Shown: positions 38,222-49,291, counted from the stretch's first letter. The stretch: 64,000 nucleotides of DNA from Corynebacterium tuberculostearicum (GCF_013408445.1 NZ_JACBZL010000001.1:310001-374000); one strand, 5' to 3'. The notes: generated from the letters alone by a model not told the origin. Translations and numbers: made by a program.

Positions 38222-39136
38222 ATGGACGCTTTTGGCTTAGGCCCTATGCCGGGATACTCCATGAGTGAGGCTGCGGACATCGTGATGGGGGAGACGGGTG
38301 GTCTCCCGCACCTTCCGCAATTGCCGGACCGCGGGATTCACGCTGGGGCCATTGGGCGAACAGCGGGCTTGTTGGAAGCAGTCTCCATTGACCGCGGACC
38401 ACGATCGTGGGTACTCAGGGATCGGCCGCAGCTCATCTCGCATCGGATCGGTGACCAGATGAGCCGGGACCTGGATGAGATTCAGGAGGTGTGGGGCGAG
38501 TCAGTTCCGCGCGTCAAGGTCCAAGCGGTAGGCCCGTGGAGTTTGGCGGCCGCTGTGGAGCTAGGAAACGGGCACCGCGCGATTACTGATTCGGGTGCTT
38601 TCCGGGACCTGTGTGGTGCACTATTGGCCGGAATTCAGGGACACAAGGCACAGGTGGCACAGCGCTTTGGGGCAGACGTGCGAGTGCAGCTGGACGAGCC
38701 CCTGCTTGCCGACGTCCTTTCGGGCACCCTTCCAGGCACCACCGATTTCGATACGATTAGGGCTGTTCCCGCAGACCAGGTCAATGCGACACTGGCGGAG
38801 TTTGGCGCGGACTACCTTCGGCTTCGCGATCCATTATGGGAAGTGGCGGCGAAGACGGTGCTGCTCGATTTTGCTGGTCTAGCCTCGTCCGAGCATCTCG
38901 ATGGCTTGGGGCAGTGGATTGATGGCGGAGCTCGCGTCGGATTGGGCGTGGCAGGGCAAGACGCTCGCACGGAGGCTATTTCTATTGCACAGCACTTCGA
39001 CCGCATGGGATTGTCGCGGGAGCGAATCCCAGGGCAGGTTGATATCTTCCCGTGGCCGGTGGAAAAGGCCGCGCACAGCTACTCCTTTGCTGCTGAGATG
39101 GCGGGCATCCTCATCCGCGACGCCGGCGATCTTTAA
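38222..39136 (+). CDS. MetE-like (cobalamin-independent methionine synthase C-terminal fold) protein without zinc ligands
   Basis: The 304-residue protein resembles the catalytic barrel of MetE: RVQLDEPLLADVLSG matches the QxDEP motif and GPWSLAAAV the substrate region. The zinc-binding His-x-Cys and distal Cys of MetE are missing: the only cysteine is in FRDLCGAL. It probably does not make methionine directly. I recall a similar gene beside ligA in mycobacteria (Rv3015c). The ATG at 38222 follows GAGGTG. Confidence 0.78.
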   Translation: MDAFGLGPMPGYSMSEAADIVMGETGGLPHLPQLPDRGIHAGAIGRTAGLLEAVSIDRGPRSWVLRDRPQLISHRIGDQMSRDLDEIQEVWGESVPRVKVQAVGPWSLAAAVELGNGHRAITDSGAFRDLCGALLAGIQGHKAQVAQRFGADVRVQLDEPLLADVLSGTLPGTTDFDTIRAVPADQVNATLAEFGADYLRLRDPLWEVAAKTVLLDFAGLASSEHLDGLGQWIDGGARVGLGVAGQDARTEAISIAQHFDRMGLSRERIPGQVDIFPWPVEKAAHSYSFAAEMAGILIRDAGDL

Positions 39137-40254
39137 TCAACGCGACCGCGGCTATCCGTGGTGGTGAAGTATTCGCCCATATAGGGGATGACGTAGCGCA
39201 GCTTGCCATGTGCGGTGGGTTCGATGAGGTCGGCGTCGATAAGCCGCTGGCGGGTGGCCGATAAGGAGCGCACCGTCCGGTCCATGTGGCCCGCGATGTC
39301 TGCGATGGCGGCGATGCCTTCGACTTCGACTGCGGCCATCGCTTCCAGGAACTCCCGCTGCGCCGGCGGCAGGGCTAGCGTCGCAGGTTGGTGCACCTGC
39401 GCGCCCATGATCGATATTGCATCAGGGGCGATGGTGGCAATTGTCTGCTGGGAAATGCCGCTTTCCTGGTTCCGGCGACTGCGCTCCCAGGCCAGCGAGC
39501 CCACCAATTGCACGAGGTAGGGGTAGCCGCGGGTGAGCGCGGCGGCGTCCGTAATCGCTTCGTGGCTAAACTCCAGACCTGAGCCCGAGGCTGTATGCTC
39601 GAGCGCCCGCTCGGCATTGGCCGGCGACAAGGGGCCGAGCACGAATTTCTGGGCCCGGCGCAGGAAGGTGACCCCGGGCAGGTCCAGCAAGTGGTTGACC
39701 CCCTGCGGCAGGCCAGCGGCCACCAAGGCGATATCGATTTCATCGCGCACCAAGTCTTGGTAGGCCACGGCGATGGTGGTGAGCTCTTCGACGTCGGCGT
39801 CTTGAACCTCGTCGATGGTCAGGAGGATTCCGGTTCCCCTTAGCTCGGCGGAAAGCTCGCGTAGGCGAGTATTCAACGTGGGGGTGAAGCGGTCTTCCTT
39901 CTGGTGGTCGAAGCCAATCGATCCTACGCCGCCGATGCCGATGCGGCTGACCTTCTTCTTATCGCTGGGCGAAAGCCGCTCGAGAAGCCTCGGAATCGTG
40001 GTGTTGACCAGTTCCTCCACCATGGTGGAGCGCCCGGAGGCGCGTAGCGTTACCCAACCGCGCGCTTCAGCAATGTCTTCCAACTCGTTGATGAGGACCG
40101 TTTTGCCGATGCCCCTAGCGCCGCTTAGCACCATGGAACGGGAGGCATTGCCTGCCGAACCATCGAGGGCGGTGCGGAAACTATCGAGCACGACGCCGCG
40201 GCCGACCCAGAACAGGGGAGGGGCGCCGAATGTCGGGCGGAATGGATTGTCCAT
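39133..40254 (-). CDS. STAND/AAA-type ATPase with C-terminal winged-helix-like region
   Basis: The 373-residue protein has Walker A SGARGIGKTVL near residue 45, Walker B LLTIDEVQDAD near residue 150 and sensor region FVLGPLSPANAERAL. Residues about 270-373 look like winged helices (GIAAIADIAGHMDRTVRSLS). This is the architecture of STAND-like/Orc-like ATPases; similar genes are often linked to stress or defence, but function is unknown. It starts six bases after TACACT (40261-40266), whose promoter carries two 18-bp direct repeats. It converges with the MetE-like gene, sharing four bases. Confidence 0.78.
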   Translation of the reverse strand: MDNPFRPTFGAPPLFWVGRGVVLDSFRTALDGSAGNASRSMVLSGARGIGKTVLINELEDIAEARGWVTLRASGRSTMVEELVNTTIPRLLERLSPSDKKKVSRIGIGGVGSIGFDHQKEDRFTPTLNTRLRELSAELRGTGILLTIDEVQDADVEELTTIAVAYQDLVRDEIDIALVAAGLPQGVNHLLDLPGVTFLRRAQKFVLGPLSPANAERALEHTASGSGLEFSHEAITDAAALTRGYPYLVQLVGSLAWERSRRNQESGISQQTIATIAPDAISIMGAQVHQPATLALPPAQREFLEAMAAVEVEGIAAIADIAGHMDRTVRSLSATRQRLIDADLIEPTAHGKLRYVIPYMGEYFTTTDSRGRVD

Positions 40255-40260
40255 GCGGCT

Positions 40261-40325
40261 AGTGTAACCGGTCTTGTCGGAGATTTGGGAGACTTTCGGC
40301 TCAATGTGGAGATTTGGGAGACTTT
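40261..40325 (-). promoter_or_regulatory. Promoter with two 18-bp direct repeats upstream of the ATPase gene
   Basis: GGAGATTTGGGAGACTTT occurs twice (40279-40296 and 40308-40325), 29 bases apart, on the plus strand. On the minus strand the first copy covers the -35 region of a leaderless promoter whose -10 is TACACT (40261-40266). The second copy reaches into the stop codon of the DnaQ-like gene. The layout suggests operator sites for a repressor or activator, bound on about the same face at roughly three helical turns. Confidence 0.6.
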
Positions 40326-40995
40326 ATCCGATTAGCGGCCACGCGGTCGAGACATCCGAGGCATCGCGGCCCTTGCCTTCCAAGTACTTTTTGAAGGCGA
40401 CGCGGTCCTCGTACCACTTGACGGCTTGGAACTCCATGAGCTCATTTTCATCCATCTGCGCCAGGTTGGGGTAGTGCTGGCGAACCTGCTTCCAAGCCAC
40501 GCGGGCGGCCGCGAGGGCGTCGGCAGTAGCTTCGTGAGCATTGCCAAGCTCAACGCCGTAGTGCTCGCACACGGCGCCGAGGGTGCGTTTTCCTTTACGC
40601 CACTTATCGCTGACACGGTCAATCACGTATGGGTCATAGACCGGTCCGGTCACCGTAAAATCTCCGGTCAGGCTGCGCAAGACGGTGAGATCAAATGCTG
40701 CGTTGTAGACGATCAGCGTGAGGCCATCCTCCCATGCGGCCTTGATTGCGTCGACCGTATCCTTCAGCACCTCCTCGTGCGGGCGGCCCTCGGCGCGAGC
40801 CTTTTCCGTAGTAATTCCATGGACATTGGTCGCTTCCTGCGGAATTTCGATTCCGGGATCGGCAAGGTGCTCTACTTTTTGCACATCGCGGCCGTCAATG
40901 CGGACTAGGGCAGAGGTAACAATGCGAGCTTCTTTAGGGTTGGCCGAGGTGGTCTCAAGGTCGAAGGCGAGCATGCGGGAGGCGTCGAAATTCAT
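40324..40995 (-). CDS. DnaQ-family 3'-5' exonuclease (Pol III epsilon-like)
   Basis: The 223-residue protein has the DEDD motifs: LAFDLETTSA (Exo I), YNAAFDLTVL (Exo II) and NAHEATADALAA (Exo III with His). No other domain is present. It could be a proofreading or RNA/DNA-trimming exonuclease. The ATG at 40995 follows TAAGGT (41003-41008) by seven bases, a leaderless start divergent from ligA. Confidence 0.88.
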   Translation of the reverse strand: MNFDASRMLAFDLETTSANPKEARIVTSALVRIDGRDVQKVEHLADPGIEIPQEATNVHGITTEKARAEGRPHEEVLKDTVDAIKAAWEDGLTLIVYNAAFDLTVLRSLTGDFTVTGPVYDPYVIDRVSDKWRKGKRTLGAVCEHYGVELGNAHEATADALAAARVAWKQVRQHYPNLAQMDENELMEFQAVKWYEDRVAFKKYLEGKGRDASDVSTAWPLIG

Positions 40996-41002
40996 GATCC
41001 AT

Positions 41003-43110
<2,108 letters not shown>

Positions 43111-43120
43111 TTCGCTTCAG

Positions 43121-43780
43121 TTACTTGAGGAAGCTGCCCAAGATAGTGCCGATGTGGCCCAAGTGCTCGACCTCGGAGGCGAGGTAGTCAGGGCCGCCGG
43201 TTCGCCCCATGGCGATGACCAATCCGGTATCGCCGAGTGGGGCGGCGGCGAGTGCGGAGTCAAGCAGGGACCAGCTTTCTGGCACCCACTCGTCGCGCTC
43301 GGGGTGGAGGACGCGGGCGCTTTCGACCTCAATGTCGTGAGGAACGGTGCCGTCATCTTCCGGGGCGGCGTTGGAGGAGGCCAGGCGGCGGATAGGCTCG
43401 TTATTATCAATGACGATGCACCAGGTGGAGGTGAGTGCCTTCGGGATGGCCGCGACGACCTCTTCCATGGCCGCAGTGACATTGGTGGCATTAGCTACAC
43501 GCGCGAGCAGCTCGATCTGGCCGCGGCGGTCTACCCGGCCGCTAAACGGGCGGATGGAGTCAATTTCCACACCGTCGACGGAGGAGGCGGCGGTGATAAG
43601 CACATCGGCCATGGCGCCTTGGGGTAGCTCAATGACGATGTCATCCATAACGGTACCATCGGGGAAGTTTTCTACGATGTCGACCGATTGGATATTGCCG
43701 TCGACGAGTCCAAAGGCGTCGGCAAGCTGGCCCAGGCTGCCAGGGGCATCGGGGAGCAGTACACGGATCAAAAAGGACAT
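43121..43780 (-). CDS. ACT-domain protein
   Basis: The 219-residue protein begins with an ACT domain (RVLLPDAPGSLGQLADAFGLVDGNIQSVDI, residues 5-75) and continues into a region without recognised motifs. An amino-acid-sensing role is typical of ACT domains, but the ligand is unknown. The same gene sits between ligA and gatC in mycobacteria as I recall. It converges on ligA with a ten-base gap. Confidence 0.82.
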   Translation of the reverse strand: MSFLIRVLLPDAPGSLGQLADAFGLVDGNIQSVDIVENFPDGTVMDDIVIELPQGAMADVLITAASSVDGVEIDSIRPFSGRVDRRGQIELLARVANATNVTAAMEEVVAAIPKALTSTWCIVIDNNEPIRRLASSNAAPEDDGTVPHDIEVESARVLHPERDEWVPESWSLLDSALAAAPLGDTGLVIAMGRTGGPDYLASEVEHLGHIGTILGSFLK

Positions 43781-43984
43781 GGTCTCGCACGCTTTCGGTA
43801 GCTTGTAGTCCCAAACATGATACGTGCGTCACAATGCGGGCTTCAAGCAACGCAAATTTGGGGTGACGCGGCAGCCGTCTCGGTAGGTGCAGTACCATGG
43901 GTCGTTAGCAATTCACATAGTACATGCATGGTGTGAATATTTTTCACCCGCATGTCGATTATGCAGATAAAGGATGGAGTTCGC

Positions 43985-44281
43985 GTGTCTGAGATTTCGC
44001 GTGATGAGGTAGCCCACCTCGCCAAGCTTTCCCGCCTGGCCCTCAGTGAGGAAGAGCTAGCCCAGTTTGCAACGCAGATTGATGAAATTGTTGATTCCGT
44101 TTCCGCTGTAGGAAACGTGGATACCGAGGGTGTGGAGCCGATGAGTCACCCGCACTCCGTGGACGCCCCGATGCGCGAGGACGTTATTGTGCGCACCCTT
44201 ACTGCAGAACAGGCTTTGGATCAGGCGCCGGCCGTAGAAGATGAGCGCTTCGTTGTGCCACAGATTTTGGGAGGAGAATAA
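43985..44281 (+). CDS. gatC: Asp-tRNA(Asn)/Glu-tRNA(Gln) amidotransferase subunit C
   Basis: The 98-residue GatC has [21 protein letters not shown] and the C-terminal LGGE tail of the family. The GTG at 43985 follows AAGGATGGAG; the frame is open 11 codons earlier. An inverted repeat GTGAA-TATTT-TTCAC (43933-43947) lies upstream and may be part of its control region. The next start (gatA) is on the adjacent base. Confidence 0.93.
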   Translation: MSEISRDEVAHLAKLSRLALSEEELAQFATQIDEIVDSVSAVGNVDTEGVEPMSHPHSVDAPMREDVIVRTLTAEQALDQAPAVEDERFVVPQILGGE

Positions 44282-45769
44282 ATGTCTAACCTGACCGTTC
44301 CTGCGGAGGGCTTGATCTCCCTGACCGCCGCCGAGTTGGCGGAAAAGATTCACTCCCGCGAAATTACCTCCCGCGAGGTTACTCAGGCCTTCCTGGATCG
44401 CATCGCAGAGACCAATGAGGAGCTTAATTCCTTCCTGCACGTGGGGGCGGAAGAAGCCCTCGCGGCTGCCGACGCCGTGGATAAGGCCCTCGATGCCGGC
44501 GAAGAGCCTGCTTCTGGTCTGGCAGGCGTGCCCCTGGCGCTGAAGGATTTGCTCGTTACCACCGATGCGCCGACCACCGCAGCGTCCAAGATGCTGGAAG
44601 GCTACGTTTCTCCCTACGACGCCACCGTGACCAAGCGTCTGCGCGAGGCCGGAATTCCCATCCTGGGCAAGACCAACCTGGATGAGTTTGCCATGGGTTC
44701 TTCTAATGAGAACTCTGCCTTTGGTCCGGCTCATAACCCTTATGACACCGAGCGCACTCCGGGTGGTTCTGGTGGCGGCACCGCTGCCGCACTCGCCTCC
44801 GGGCAGGCGCCACTCGGCATTGGTACCGATACCGGCGGCTCCATCCGCCAGCCAGCCGCGCTGACCAACACTGTGGGTGTAAAGCCCACCTATGGCACCG
44901 TGTCTCGCTATGGCCTTATTGCTGCCGCATCCTCCCTGGATCAGGCTGGCCCCTGTGGCCGTACCGTCCTCGACACCGCGCTCCTGCACGAGGTCATTGC
45001 TGGCCACGATGCTTTCGATGCGACCTCCGTGGATAAGCCGGTAGCACCGGTTGTCGCCGCCGCACGCGAAGGTGCCAACGGTGACCTCTCTGGTGTCAAG
45101 GTGGGCCTCATTAAGCAGTTTGAGCGCGATGGCTGGCAGGAAGGCGTGATGGAGAACTACCACGCCGCCGTTGAGCAGCTGCGCGAGCAGGGTGCGGAGA
45201 TCATCGAGGTAGATTGCCCGCATTTCGATGACGCCTTGGCAGCGTACTACCTGATCATGCCGTGTGAGGTCTCGTCCAACCTGGCACGCTTCGATGGCAT
45301 GCGTTATGGCCTGCGTGCGGGCGATGACGGCTCCCACTCCGCGGAGCAGGTCATGTCCCAGTCCCGTGCGGAGGGCTTTGGCCCCGAGGTCAAGCGCCGC
45401 ATCATGCTGGGCACCTATGCGCTGTCCGTTGGCTACTACGACGCCTACTATTTGCAGGCGCAGCGCGTGCGTACCCTCATTGCACAGGACTTTGCCCGCG
45501 CCTTCGAGCAGGTCGACGTGCTCGTTTCCCCGACCACCCCGACTACCGCATTCAAGCTGGGGGAGAAGGCCGAGGATCCGATGGCAATGTATAACTTTGA
45601 CCTGTGCACCCTGCCGCTGAACCTGGCCGGCCTGTGTGGCATGTCTGTGCCCTCCGGTTTGGCCAGCGATACCAACCTGCCCACCGGTTTGCAGATCATG
45701 GCTCCGGCTTTCGAGGATGACCGCCTCTACAAGGTGGGCGCTGCCTACGAGGCCGGCCGCGATAAGTAA
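44282..45769 (+). CDS. gatA: Asp-tRNA(Asn)/Glu-tRNA(Gln) amidotransferase subunit A
   Basis: The 495-residue amidase shows the Ser-cisSer-Lys triad: Lys in [11 protein letters not shown], cis-Ser in [13 protein letters not shown] and nucleophile Ser in [12 protein letters not shown]. With GatC and GatB (51129) it amidates Glu-tRNA(Gln) and Asp-tRNA(Asn). gatB is split from gatCA by about 5.3 kb, as in mycobacteria. Confidence 0.96.
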   Translation: MSNLTVPAEGLISLTAAELAEKIHSREITSREVTQAFLDRIAETNEELNSFLHVGAEEALAAADAVDKALDAGEEPASGLAGVPLALKDLLVTTDAPTTAASKMLEGYVSPYDATVTKRLREAGIPILGKTNLDEFAMGSSNENSAFGPAHNPYDTERTPGGSGGGTAAALASGQAPLGIGTDTGGSIRQPAALTNTVGVKPTYGTVSRYGLIAAASSLDQAGPCGRTVLDTALLHEVIAGHDAFDATSVDKPVAPVVAAAREGANGDLSGVKVGLIKQFERDGWQEGVMENYHAAVEQLREQGAEIIEVDCPHFDDALAAYYLIMPCEVSSNLARFDGMRYGLRAGDDGSHSAEQVMSQSRAEGFGPEVKRRIMLGTYALSVGYYDAYYLQAQRVRTLIAQDFARAFEQVDVLVSPTTPTTAFKLGEKAEDPMAMYNFDLCTLPLNLAGLCGMSVPSGLASDTNLPTGLQIMAPAFEDDRLYKVGAAYEAGRDK

Positions 45770-45810
45770 AACGCCGCCTGTGGAGTCCCTGACGATTCCA
45801 TAAGGATTTC

Positions 45811-45848
45811 TTTACCCCCGTTGAATTTATATTCGGCGGGGGTAAATT
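45811..45848 (+). promoter_or_regulatory. Promoter bracketed by a 10-bp inverted repeat, upstream of the META-domain gene
   Basis: TTTACCCCCG (45811-45820) and its exact complement CGGGGGTAAA (45837-45846) flank the promoter. -35 TTGAAT is at 45821-45826, spacer 16, -10 TAAATT at 45843-45848, seven bases before the ATG. One arm abuts the -35 and the other overlaps the -10, a classic repressor-operator layout. Confidence 0.62.
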
Positions 45849-45855
45849 CTTGGGC

Positions 45856-46350
45856 ATGCATTTCAAAAAGACCGCACTATTTTCGTTGTCCGCCGCTGCA
45901 CTGATGGGCGCTGGTGCCGCCAACGCCGCGCAGGTCCCCGACATCGATCCGGGGTTTAGCATGACCGCGCCGACTCAGTCTGACCTGATTTCTTCGCTCC
46001 CAGAGGGCGCCGAGAAGCTGGAGCCTCACGTGGAGGGCCAGACTATCACCGGCGAGCTCCACTCCGTCAAGGAAGATGGCAAGCTGAGCGTCACCTTTGC
46101 CAAGGACCGCACCTTGGTAGTCAATGATGGTTGCAATATCTACACCACTACCTACGAGGTGGCTAAGGACGGCACTATCAGCGTGGGCGAGTTCAACTCC
46201 ACCCGTGCGGCCTGCGACGAGCATACGCAGCAGCTTTCCGACGCCCTTCGTGGCCTCCTCGACTCCAACCCCTCCTTCTATAACCTCCCCGGCGGCACCG
46301 TTGCCTTGGGTAGCGAGGATGCGGCGGTTGAGTTCACTGTGGCCAAGTAG
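45856..46350 (+). CDS. Secreted META/HslJ-like domain protein
   Basis: The 164-residue protein has a signal peptide (MHFKKTALFSLSAAALMGAGAANA, cleaved near residue 24). The mature part contains LVVNDGCNIYTTTYEV and FNSTRAACDEHTQQL, the NxGCNxxxxxY and TxxxC pattern of META domains, with two cysteines likely to pair. META domains occur in heat-shock HslJ and other envelope proteins; the function here is unknown. The promoter architecture suggests tight control. Confidence 0.72.
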   Translation: MHFKKTALFSLSAAALMGAGAANAAQVPDIDPGFSMTAPTQSDLISSLPEGAEKLEPHVEGQTITGELHSVKEDGKLSVTFAKDRTLVVNDGCNIYTTTYEVAKDGTISVGEFNSTRAACDEHTQQLSDALRGLLDSNPSFYNLPGGTVALGSEDAAVEFTVAK

Positions 46351-46371
46351 GAACCAACGGCAGTCAGGATA

Positions 46372-46406
46372 GAAGAAAGCGCACCATGTCGAGGGACGTG
46401 GTGCGC
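46372..46406 (-). terminator. Intrinsic terminator of the small membrane-protein gene (convergent region)
   Basis: GCGCACCATGT (46379-46389) pairs with ACGTGGTGCGC (46396-46406) with one wobble and a six-base loop. On the minus strand TTTCTTCT follows, fitting termination of the gene at 46424-46747. It lies 28 bases past the META gene stop and may serve both genes. Confidence 0.72.
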
Positions 46407-46423
46407 ATTGGTGTGGGTGGGGA

Positions 46424-46747
46424 CTATTTGGCGTCGGAAAGCGCATAAGCCGCGCCCGCCGAAGCTGCGGTGACGCTCAGTACCGCCGGCCACGCACCGA
46501 TCTTCTTGGCCAGCGGGTGGGAGGCGCCGAATGCGCCCACGTAGAGTGCGCACAGGCCGGCAGTGGTAGCCGGGGTGGTTTTCTTGGCCCAAGAGCGACC
46601 CGCCCAGACACCGGCAGCGGCGAGGATTACGCCGCCCAGCGGGCGAATGCCGGTCTCGCGGGCGGTGACCCAGCCACCGATAAGGCCGAGGGTGACAGTA
46701 GTGGCGGTAGAAACGTCTTGGGGCTTTTTAATATCGATCATGGACAT
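46424..46747 (-). CDS. Small membrane protein, unknown function
   Basis: The 107-residue protein has about three hydrophobic segments (TVTLGLIGGWVTA, GGVILAAAGVWAG, LCALYVGAFGA, LSVTAASAGAAYAL) and basic loops (GRSWAKK). I do not recognise a family. The ATG at 46747 is supported by TAGACT (46754-46759) six bases upstream, a leaderless start divergent from the MFS gene. Confidence 0.72.
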   Translation of the reverse strand: MSMIDIKKPQDVSTATTVTLGLIGGWVTARETGIRPLGGVILAAAGVWAGRSWAKKTTPATTAGLCALYVGAFGASHPLAKKIGAWPAVLSVTAASAGAAYALSDAK

Positions 46748-46753
46748 GTGACC

Positions 46754-46786
46754 AGTCTAGGTCGACATTTTTCGGCCCGCTAGACT
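46754..46786. promoter_or_regulatory. Divergent leaderless promoters (small membrane protein / MFS exporter)
   Basis: TAGACT occurs on both strands: at 46754-46759 (minus strand, six bases before the leftward ATG) and at 46781-46786 (plus strand, eight bases before the MFS ATG). Confidence 0.5.
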
Positions 46787-46794
46787 CTAAGGCC

Positions 46795-48171
46795 ATGACT
46801 GTGGAGACGCATCTGCCGCCCGAGCGCCAAGCATGGCGCGCCATGTTTGCATTGTCCCTCGGATTCTTTGTATCCCTGCTGGACCAATCCATGGTGGCGG
46901 TGGCGCTGCCTGACCTGCAACGCGAGCTGAACGCGGGGGTAAACCACACCATGTGGGTATCCGCGGCCTATTTGTTGGCTGTGGTGGTGCCGCTGCTCTT
47001 TTCCGGCCGCTTGGGTGATGTTTTGGGCCAGCGCCGGATGTTCTGTTTGGGTGTGGGAATTTTCGGACTCGGTGCGGTGGCGTGTGCCGTGGTGCCCACT
47101 GTGGAAGTGCTTATCGCGGCGCGTGCCGTGCAAGGCGTGGGTGCGTCCCTCCAGATGCCACAGACTATGTCCGTTATCAATCGCATCTTTGCGCGTGAGC
47201 GCCGTGGGCGCGCACTGGGCGTGTGGGGCGTCATCGGCTCGGTAGCTGCACTTGCCGGTCCACTCGCCGGGGGCTTTCTGGTCGGGCACTTTGGGTGGCA
47301 GGCTGCCTTTTGGGTACACGTTCCCTTCGTGGTGCTAGCCATTGTCTTCGCGCTGATGTGGGTACCTGAGCTCCCCACGACCGCGCAGTCCATCGATGCG
47401 CCCTCGGCCATCGTGTCGCTCATCGCCTTGGCGGCAATCGTCTTTGGTATTCAGCAGGGCCCGGTGCTTGGCTGGGGATGGACCATTTGGCTGATCCTGC
47501 TCGCCGGAGTTGTCGCTAGCGTCTGGTTTATTCGACTGCAGGCAACTGCCCAGGCCCGCGGGTCGAGTCCGCTGGTGCCGCTGGCGCTATTTAGTGACCG
47601 CAATTACCTGGCGGGCTCGGTAGGCATCATCGCAATGGGGTTTATGGCTGCCGCGGTGATGCTGCCCATCATGCTGTGGTTGCAGACCATGCAGGGCGTT
47701 CCTGCGGGCGAAGCCGGCATCATCGTGGCTCCTATGGCGCTGGTATCCCTCCTGATATCCCCGCTGGCTGGAATCATGGCGGATCACGTCAATCCGCGGA
47801 TTCTTGGGGTGATGGGATTTTCTATCCTTATATTCTCGCTCCTTGCGGCATGGTGGGTCATGCAGGTCGACGCCCTTCCGTGGGTACTCGGGCTGCCCAT
47901 CGCCGGCCTAGGTGTGGGACAGTCCTTCATTTGGGGTTCCAACGCAGCTACCACCTTGCGTGATATCTCACCGGAACTTATGGGCGCTGCCTCCGGTGTG
48001 TACAACACCTCCCGCCAGGTGGGATCCGTGGTGGGAGTTGCCCTGGTATCCGCAGTTATGCAAACGGGAAGCCCAGAGGCGGCAATTATTAATTCGCTGC
48101 TCGTCATTGTGGCTGCGCTGGTGGTGGGCCTGGTTTCTGCCCTAGGTTTTAGGGACACTCTGCAGGCCTAA
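46795..48171 (+). CDS. MFS transporter, drug:H+ antiporter (DHA2) type
   Basis: The 458-residue protein has about 12-14 membrane segments, with LDQSMVAVALPDLQREL in TM1 (motif D1-like), GRLGDVLGQRRM (motif A) and GPLAGGFLVGHFGWQAAFWVH (motif C-like), all typical of DHA2 exporters of the EmrB/QacA group. Substrate is unknown. It is monocistronic. Confidence 0.85.
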   Translation: MTVETHLPPERQAWRAMFALSLGFFVSLLDQSMVAVALPDLQRELNAGVNHTMWVSAAYLLAVVVPLLFSGRLGDVLGQRRMFCLGVGIFGLGAVACAVVPTVEVLIAARAVQGVGASLQMPQTMSVINRIFARERRGRALGVWGVIGSVAALAGPLAGGFLVGHFGWQAAFWVHVPFVVLAIVFALMWVPELPTTAQSIDAPSAIVSLIALAAIVFGIQQGPVLGWGWTIWLILLAGVVASVWFIRLQATAQARGSSPLVPLALFSDRNYLAGSVGIIAMGFMAAAVMLPIMLWLQTMQGVPAGEAGIIVAPMALVSLLISPLAGIMADHVNPRILGVMGFSILIFSLLAAWWVMQVDALPWVLGLPIAGLGVGQSFIWGSNAATTLRDISPELMGAASGVYNTSRQVGSVVGVALVSAVMQTGSPEAAIINSLLVIVAALVVGLVSALGFRDTLQA

Positions 48172-48195
48172 AAATCGCGCGCTAGATTGGTAGGT

Positions 48196-49227
48196 ATGCG
48201 TCTAGGTGTTTTAACGTCCGGCGGCGATTGCCCCGGTCTCAATGCTGTAATCCGTGCGGTAGTGCGTACCGCGTCCAATGAATTTGGAGATACCGTTGTA
48301 GGTTATGAAGACGGCTGGGTGGGCCTGATGGAAGACCGCCGCCGCGATCTTTATGACGATGCGGAAATCGACCGTATTTTGTTGCGCGGCGGCACCATCC
48401 TGGGCACCGGCCGCCTGCATCCGGATAAATTCAAGGCCGGCCTTGACCAGATTAAGTCCAACATGGCGGATGCCGGGGTAGACGCCCTTGTCGCCATCGG
48501 TGGTGAAGGTACCCTCAAGGGCGCAAAGTGGCTTTCTGATAACGGCGTGCCGGTAGTGGGCGTGCCGAAGACCATTGATAATGACGTTAACGCCACCGAC
48601 TACACCTTTGGTTTCGATACCGCCGTTTCTGTGGCCACCGATGCTATCGACCGTCTGCACACCACCGCGGAGTCCCATAACCGCATCCTGATTGTGGAAG
48701 TTATGGGCCGCCATGTGGGATGGATTGCCCTGCATGCGGGCATGGCCGGTGGTGCGCACTACACCGTGGTACCGGAAGAGCCCTTCGATATTGCGGAGAT
48801 TACGAAGGCGATGGAACGTCGCTTCCAGATGGGCGAAAAGTACGGCATTATCTGCGTGGCAGAAGGCGCCCTGCCAAAGGAAGGGACGATGGACTTCGAG
48901 GCCGGCGGCGTCGATCAGTTTGGGCACCAGACTTTCAACGGCATTGGCCAAGTAATCGGCGATGAAATCAAGGCACGCACCGGGTATGACGTGCGTACGA
49001 CCGTGCTGGGGCATATTCAGCGCGGCGGCACGCCGACTGCCTATGACCGCGTGCTTGCTACTCGCTACGGCGTGCACGCAGCGCGCGCCATCCACGAAGG
49101 TGAGTCTGGCATGTGTGTTGCCCTCCATGGTGAGGATATTGACCTCGTCCCGCTGGAAGATGCTGTGGGTACGCTCAAGACGGTGCCGGAATCGCGTTAT
49201 CGCAACGCCCAGGCGCTCTTTGGCTAG
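48196..49227 (+). CDS. pfkA: 6-phosphofructokinase
   Basis: The 343-residue PfkA phosphorylates fructose 6-phosphate. It shows [26 protein letters not shown], catalytic [17 protein letters not shown] and [15 protein letters not shown]. The donor-site residue before TIDND is Lys, as in PPi-type enzymes, while the GGEG site keeps the Gly of ATP-type enzymes; this mix is usual in actinobacteria. TAGATT (48183-48188) lies seven bases before the ATG. Confidence 0.95.
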   Translation: MRLGVLTSGGDCPGLNAVIRAVVRTASNEFGDTVVGYEDGWVGLMEDRRRDLYDDAEIDRILLRGGTILGTGRLHPDKFKAGLDQIKSNMADAGVDALVAIGGEGTLKGAKWLSDNGVPVVGVPKTIDNDVNATDYTFGFDTAVSVATDAIDRLHTTAESHNRILIVEVMGRHVGWIALHAGMAGGAHYTVVPEEPFDIAEITKAMERRFQMGEKYGIICVAEGALPKEGTMDFEAGGVDQFGHQTFNGIGQVIGDEIKARTGYDVRTTVLGHIQRGGTPTAYDRVLATRYGVHAARAIHEGESGMCVALHGEDIDLVPLEDAVGTLKTVPESRYRNAQALFG

Positions 49228-49257
49228 AGGCATTCCGCGTTCCGAATATTAAGATAG

Positions 49258-49287
49258 CGCTCCCACTGGGTGGGAGCGTATTCTTTT
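49258..49287 (+). terminator. Intrinsic terminator after pfkA
   Basis: CGCTCCCAC (49258-49266) pairs perfectly with GTGGGAGCG (49270-49278) around a three-base loop, then TATTCTTTT. It ends only five bases before the next start codon, so the BASS gene must be transcribed by read-through or from a promoter overlapping the hairpin. Confidence 0.82.
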
Positions 49288-49291
49288 GGCT

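Noticed and set aside
39388..39843. Plus-strand frames inside the ATPase gene as a possible overlapping gene
   Set aside because: No ribosome site and no family pattern; the minus-strand ATPase has clear Walker motifs and its own promoter.
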